Shown here: positions 7,101 through 9,588 of the stretch, piece by piece
How the letters are laid out: the number at the start of each line of letters is the position of its first letter
Numbering within the stretch: the first letter of the stretch is position 1
NCBI GenBank assembly: GCA_000493945.1
Contig: AWNW01000074.1
Span: 1-9,588 of the forward strand
Origin: Candidatus Hydrogenedens terephthalaticus JGI OTU-1
GTDB lineage: Bacteria > Hydrogenedentota > Hydrogenedentia > Hydrogenedentales > Hydrogenedentaceae
DNA length: 9,588 nucleotides
Reading direction: 5' to 3'
Program-made: the position numbers and the translations under genes
Notes under the pieces: model-generated
Told to the model about the DNA's origin: nothing
Database searches by the model: none
Seen by the model: only the letters and a program-made list of their open reading frames with translations

Positions 7101-7925
7101 TTATATGTTTTGTGTTATTTTATTCATTGTTTGATTATTCTTTCTAACCCATTCTAAACCAATCATACTTGCACCTAAAGCCCCGATTATTTGCGGTTCT
7201 TCCGGTACTATCAATTCTTGCTTTAGCGTTTTAGACAACCAATTTACAACACCCTTATTTTTCGCAACACCCCCGGTCATCATTATCGGTGCGGTAATAC
7301 CCACCCGCGATGCCAGTCCATACACCCGTTCCGCAATGGCACGACATAAACCCGATACAACCGACGGTATCTCTTCTCCCTGAGCCAGTAATGAAATTAC
7401 TTCACTCTCAGCAAAAACAGTACATGTTGAGGAAATTTTGGAACATTTCTCTGAACGAACCGACATATCCCCCATTTCATCCAAATGAATTCCAAGTGTT
7501 CGTGCCATCACCTCTAAAAAACGACCTGTTCCTGCGGCACATTTATCGTTCATTTCAAAACGACCTACCTGTCCATCAGGTTCCAGCAAAATAGCCTTTG
7601 AGTCCTGTCCGCCTATATCAATTACAAATCGTATTCCAGGGTTTGTTATATATGCACCTTTAGCATGGCAGGTTATCTCTGTCAAACTTTTTGTTTTATT
7701 TTGAACAATATCCCTGCCATAACCCGTAGTAATTATCGTCTTAACCAACTCCTCAGTTACCCCGACTTGAGACAACACCTCTCTCTTTACATCCTCAGCA
7801 GACTGAACCAATCTTCCTCCCGTAGGACGAACTGCATAAGCACAGACTTTCCCTTCATTATCAACAAGCACCGCTTTCGCTGTTGCTGAACCTATATCAA
7901 GCCCAATTACAAAATATTCACTCAT
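7101..7925 (-). CDS. Activator ATPase of 2-hydroxyacyl-CoA dehydratase (HgdC/HadI/FldI-like, BadF/BadG/BcrA/BcrD family)
   Basis: 274 residues; HgdC and HadI are about 260-266. It is a homodimeric ASKHA ATPase that carries one [4Fe-4S] cluster between two subunits and uses ATP hydrolysis to push a low-potential electron into the dehydratase. Phosphate 1 motif is LDIGSATAK (9-17), phosphate 2 motif is IDIGGQDSK (102-110), and the adenosine motif is TGGVAKN (217-223). The cluster ligands are C129 (NDKCAAGTGRF) and C168 (SSTCTVFAESEV), matching C127 and C166 of Acidaminococcus HgdC. All catalytic elements are present, so it should be active. ATG 7925 has only a weak site (TGAG) in the 13-base gap after the previous stop, so translation is probably coupled. 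It lies between the two dehydratase subunit genes. The short C-terminal tail after EWVRKN is polar and unremarkable. Electrons presumably come from ferredoxin or flavodoxin encoded elsewhere. Confidence 0.95.
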   Translation of the reverse strand: MSEYFVIGLDIGSATAKAVLVDNEGKVCAYAVRPTGGRLVQSAEDVKREVLSQVGVTEELVKTIITTGYGRDIVQNKTKSLTEITCHAKGAYITNPGIRFVIDIGGQDSKAILLEPDGQVGRFEMNDKCAAGTGRFLEVMARTLGIHLDEMGDMSVRSEKCSKISSTCTVFAESEVISLLAQGEEIPSVVSGLCRAIAERVYGLASRVGITAPIMMTGGVAKNKGVVNWLSKTLKQELIVPEEPQIIGALGASMIGLEWVRKNNQTMNKITQNI

Positions 7926-7938
7926 ATAACATAACTCA

Positions 7939-9078
7939 TTATTTATTTAATGTTTCTACAAATGCTTCTACGCGTGTTCGGAAAGCCTCCGGAACAGGCT
8001 GATTTTGTTCCACTTCCAGAAGAAGACTGGGAATACCCTCCTGCTCCAATCTTTTCCGTAGATATGGATAGTTAAACGCATACGGGTCACAAAATTTCGT
8101 CTGAAGAAATATCACACCATCAATATGCCCGTTTTTCACCTTCTCAAGGTAACTTTCAGCAGGGTCATAACCCGGCTTATGAAATGCAGGACAGGGAATT
8201 CGTGAAAGATACATCTGTGCTAACATATCAATCGGTTCTCCTTGATGCATAGATGGAAGCACATACGACCTTGACCCCATACATAAATCATCATCAGAAA
8301 CTACAACCCCTGCTGATTCAATAGATTGAATAAAACCCTGTGCCTGACAAACACTTCCACCAACTAAAATACGCGGTTTTTTCAATTCTTGGGGTGATAT
8401 ATTTTCCAACTCTTTAATCAAATTCTCTAACAACTTATTATGTTCTTCCTTTTTCATCAAAAAAGAAGAAAGCACAACGGTAAACATTTCGGTTCCAGTC
8501 ATCAAAGAAGGGTTCGCCTGCCTTAATTGATACAAACGATTCATGTTATTTCTGTGTTGTTCATAAAGTTTCATACTTTCCAAAAGTCTTTCTTCCGTTA
8601 TCTTATTTCCCGAAATCCGTTCAACCTCTTCTTTCACTCGGGTTAATTCACGCTTTAAGTAAGTAAGAGCAATCTCTCCTGCATTCAAATTAGGAGTAGA
8701 AACAACAATAATTGGAGTGCCTTCTACGCGTCTTCTCCATACTTCCGCTAAATTTTGCATTGTGTCACATGTATGACTGAACACTACCAAATCCAGAAAA
8801 GAAAAATCACCCGTTAAACCTAAATTAAGCACACCCTTAGCAAAACTGCATGCATACGGCTGTAGCCATTGGTCTGCTAATGGAGTACCTCCTTCTTCAC
8901 CTATCACACGCACAGGAAAATAACCTCCCGCATGAAACAATTCCTGTGGCGAATAAGTACACAAAAAGCCTGCTACCTTTTCGCCCTCCTGCTTTGCTTT
9001 TTTAGCAAAATAATATAAATCTTCATGAACCTTCGCAAAAGGTTGAATTAACTCCCTCAAATCTGAACTCATATTCAT
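7939..9078 (-). CDS. 2-hydroxyacyl-CoA dehydratase-type subunit, HgdB/HadC/FldC-like
   Basis: 379 residues, near HadC (about 375); first gene of the minus-strand operon. It should pair with the product of 5840-7081 as a heterodimer with one iron-sulfur cluster per subunit. Family marks are FLCTYSPQELFHAGGYFPVRV (38-58), WLQPYACSFAKG (71-82), VVFSHTCDTMQNLAEVWR (98-115), DDLCMGSRSY (263-272), the cysteine-containing SRIPCPAF (292-299) and FLQTKFCDPYAFNYPYLRKRLE (324-345). C77, C104 and C330 are the probable cluster ligands; C244, C266 and C296 are additional. The start is uncertain by two codons. For ATG 9078 the AAAGGG site is only a few bases away, while ATG 9072 (MSSDLREL) has about 9 bases, a better spacing; I give the longer form. 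Its stop lies 13 bases before the activator ATG. BcrC/BadD of benzoyl-CoA reductase share this fold, so family membership is firm but the substrate is not. Confidence 0.88.
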   Translation of the reverse strand: MNMSSDLRELIQPFAKVHEDLYYFAKKAKQEGEKVAGFLCTYSPQELFHAGGYFPVRVIGEEGGTPLADQWLQPYACSFAKGVLNLGLTGDFSFLDLVVFSHTCDTMQNLAEVWRRRVEGTPIIVVSTPNLNAGEIALTYLKRELTRVKEEVERISGNKITEERLLESMKLYEQHRNNMNRLYQLRQANPSLMTGTEMFTVVLSSFLMKKEEHNKLLENLIKELENISPQELKKPRILVGGSVCQAQGFIQSIESAGVVVSDDDLCMGSRSYVLPSMHQGEPIDMLAQMYLSRIPCPAFHKPGYDPAESYLEKVKNGHIDGVIFLQTKFCDPYAFNYPYLRKRLEQEGIPSLLLEVEQNQPVPEAFRTRVEAFVETLNK

Positions 9079-9114
9079 TTTCCCTTTCGTTTAACTTATC
9101 TTAAAAAATATTTA

Positions 9115-9135
9115 TCATTTTACCAAAAACCTCAT
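9115..9135 (-). CDS. Possible six-codon leader ORF upstream of the dehydratase operon
   Basis: ATG at 9135 encodes MRFLVK, then TGA. It is preceded by AGAGGAG (bases 9150-9144 read on minus) with 8 bases of spacing, a stronger ribosome-binding site than those of the operon genes. The stop lies 36 bases before the first operon ATG. It could be a regulatory leader peptide, a remnant of an older start, or chance. The strong site is what I see; the role is inference. Confidence 0.25.
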   Translation of the reverse strand: MRFLVK

Positions 9136-9210
9136 TACTTTATCTCCTCTGCATCCAAAAAGCAGATACATAAGTAAAATATGATGACAAATAAACGGTA
9201 ACTGTTTCAA

Positions 9211-9219
9211 AATATATCA
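9211..9219 (-). promoter_or_regulatory. Candidate extended -10 promoter element for the dehydratase operon
   Basis: On the minus strand the bases read TG-A-TATATT, matching an extended -10 (TGn plus a five-of-six TATAAT). No good -35 is visible 17 bases upstream, which extended -10 promoters tolerate. Transcription would begin near 9204 and leave about 125 bases of leader before the first operon gene. In such AT-rich DNA chance matches are common. Confidence 0.22.
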
Positions 9220-9250
9220 CAAAATACCTCTTTAAATTGTTTTATATATG

Positions 9251-9303
9251 GTCGATTGGCTAATCGCCCTATTAGCCTTGCCAGGCGGGCGACCTTGCCA
9301 GGC
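9251..9303. repeat. Direct repeat copy 1 (51 bp identical to copy 2)
   Basis: Bases 9253-9303 are identical to 9393-9443, a distance of exactly 140. Extending left to 9251 adds one mismatch. The block starts CGATTGGCTAATCGCCC and contains two overlapping inverted repeats: CGATT/AATCG around GGCT, and GGCTAAT (9258-9264) with ATTAGCC (9271-9277). After it the two copies diverge. Confidence 0.9.
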
Positions 9304-9326
9304 GGGTAACCTTGCCAAATGGGCGG
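9276..9326. repeat. Three 17-bp tandem units within and after repeat copy 1
   Basis: Units at 9276-9292, 9293-9309 and 9310-9326 all begin CCTTGCCA. The first two are CCTTGCCAGGCGGGCGA and CCTTGCCAGGCGGGTAA; the third is diverged (CCTTGCCAAATGGGCGG) and is followed by TTTTT. Copy 2 carries only one full and one changed unit (9416-9432, 9433-9449), so unit number differs between copies, as expected from slippage. Confidence 0.8.
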
Positions 9327-9361
9327 TTTTTAATTCATTTAACCCTTCACGCACGGCGAGT

Positions 9362-9393
9362 GCCCCTTGCAAAAGAAAATGTTTTGTAGGGGC
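9362..9393. repeat. Imperfect inverted repeat (hairpin)
   Basis: GCCCCTTGCAAAA (9362-9374) is nearly the reverse complement of TTTTGTAGGGGC (9382-9393), with one bulge and a 7-base loop. It competes with the longer-range pairing of 9384-9392 to 9512-9520. Confidence 0.55.
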
Positions 9394-9520
9394 GATTGGC
9401 TAATCGCCCTATTAGCCTTGCCAGGCGGGCGACCTTGCCAGGCAGGCGGGTTTTATCCCGACAAAATTCCACCTGCACAGCAGTCCCTTTAATAAAAATA
9501 GATAAAAATTACCCCTACAA
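9384..9520. repeat. 137-bp segment bounded by 9-bp perfect inverted repeats (possible miniature element)
   Basis: TTGTAGGGG (9384-9392) is the exact reverse complement of CCCCTACAA (9512-9520). The enclosed segment contains repeat copy 2 and no coding sequence. Short non-coding segments with terminal inverted repeats resemble MITE-like elements, but no target-site duplication is evident and the left arm also pairs with 9362-9374, so element status is tentative. Confidence 0.4.
9391..9443. repeat. Direct repeat copy 2 with overlapping hairpins
   Basis: Bases 9393-9443 match copy 1 exactly. Here the first stem is longer: GGCGATT (9391-9397) pairs with AATCGCC (9402-9408) around a GGCT loop. 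The second stem, GGCTAAT (9398-9404) with ATTAGCC (9411-9417), shares bases with the first, so both cannot form at once. Confidence 0.9.
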
Positions 9521-9525
9521 TGTAG

Positions 9526-9545
9526 CACAGACATTCTTGTCTGTG
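9526..9545. repeat. Perfect 7-bp inverted repeat (hairpin)
   Basis: CACAGAC (9526-9532) pairs with GTCTGTG (9539-9545) around the loop ATTCTT. A pyrimidine-rich tract follows on the plus strand, but not a clean T run, so a terminator role is possible but not shown. It may equally be part of a dispersed intergenic repeat. Confidence 0.6.
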
Positions 9546-9588
9546 TCTTCTTCTGTCTATGCCCTTACCATAAATAAAACCTCCTCCG

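Larger units (their letters stand above)
9079..9588. other. Non-coding region: operon leader (9079-9250) and GC-rich repeat region (9251-9588)
   Basis: No frame in these 510 bases gives a recognisable protein. The first 170 bases are AT-rich and should hold the promoter and leader of the minus-strand operon. From 9251 the composition changes sharply to GC-rich runs made of repeated and self-complementary blocks, listed separately. The remainder (9461-9511 and 9546-9588) holds nothing I can name. Confidence 0.7.

Noticed and set aside
7310..7889. Plus-strand reading frames of 94 and 74 codons
   Set aside because: Both lie opposite the activator ATPase gene, whose motifs are unambiguous, and neither shows any recognisable domain or ribosome-binding site.
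5840..9078. Benzoyl-CoA reductase (BcrABCD/BadDEFG)
   Set aside because: Those enzymes have two different ATPase subunits; here a single activator with HgdC-like cysteine spacing is present, which fits the dehydratase type better. The reductase cannot be fully excluded.
9310..9332. Intrinsic terminator at the end of repeat copy 1
   Set aside because: A T run follows GGGCGG, but the stem with CCTTGCC is mismatched and short, so I do not call it.
9251..9449. CRISPR array
   Set aside because: Only two long copies with unequal tandem units, no regular spacers of constant length, and no cas genes.

Overview
The window is AT-rich bacterial DNA, most likely from an uncultured anaerobe or microaerophile. 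I see no rRNA, tRNA or CRISPR. A Tat-exported Gfo/Idh/MocA oxidoreductase paired with a sugar-isomerase-like TIM barrel is a style common in Planctomycetes-, Lentisphaerae- and Hydrogenedentes-like genomes. An oxygen-sensitive 2-hydroxyacyl-CoA dehydratase-type operon points to anaerobic metabolism. The lineage is inferred from gene style only.

Left part (1-2150): a catalase-peroxidase (katG) reading frame enters from the left edge. Near position 918 its similarity to KatG stops abruptly, about 160 residues short of the usual C-terminus, and an out-of-frame stop follows. At the same point the C-terminal half of a beta-class DNA aminomethyltransferase begins, without its catalytic motif IV. 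It overlaps an apparently intact PD-(D/E)XK-like restriction endonuclease. Two genes are thus broken at one point, by a real deletion or insertion, or by a chimeric assembly join.

Middle (2184-5792, plus strand): three closely packed genes. They encode a xylose-isomerase-like TIM-barrel protein, a Tat-signal Gfo/Idh/MocA oxidoreductase, and a radical SAM protein with an N-terminal cobalamin-binding-like domain. The radical SAM frame begins in the same frame directly after the oxidoreductase stop. Its conserved N-terminus lies upstream of every ATG, GTG or TTG, so it must use a non-standard start (ATA at 4332 fits best) or the start is mutated or misread.

Right part (5840-9078, minus strand): a tight three-gene operon, convergent with the middle cluster. 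Transcription order is a HgdB/HadC-like subunit, the ASKHA ATPase activator with both cluster-ligating cysteines, then a HgdA/HadB-like subunit. Together they form a complete ATP-driven, iron-sulfur 2-hydroxyacyl-CoA dehydratase-type system. The substrate cannot be read from the window, since no CoA-transferase, CoA-ligase or 2-hydroxyacid dehydrogenase is present.

Far right (9079-9588): about 500 bases without a recognisable protein gene. It holds the probable promoter and leader of the minus-strand operon, including a six-codon reading frame with a strong ribosome-binding site. Beyond that lies a GC-rich repeat region: two exact 51-bp copies with overlapping, mutually exclusive hairpins, 17-bp tandem units, a 9-bp inverted repeat bounding a 137-bp segment, and another perfect hairpin.
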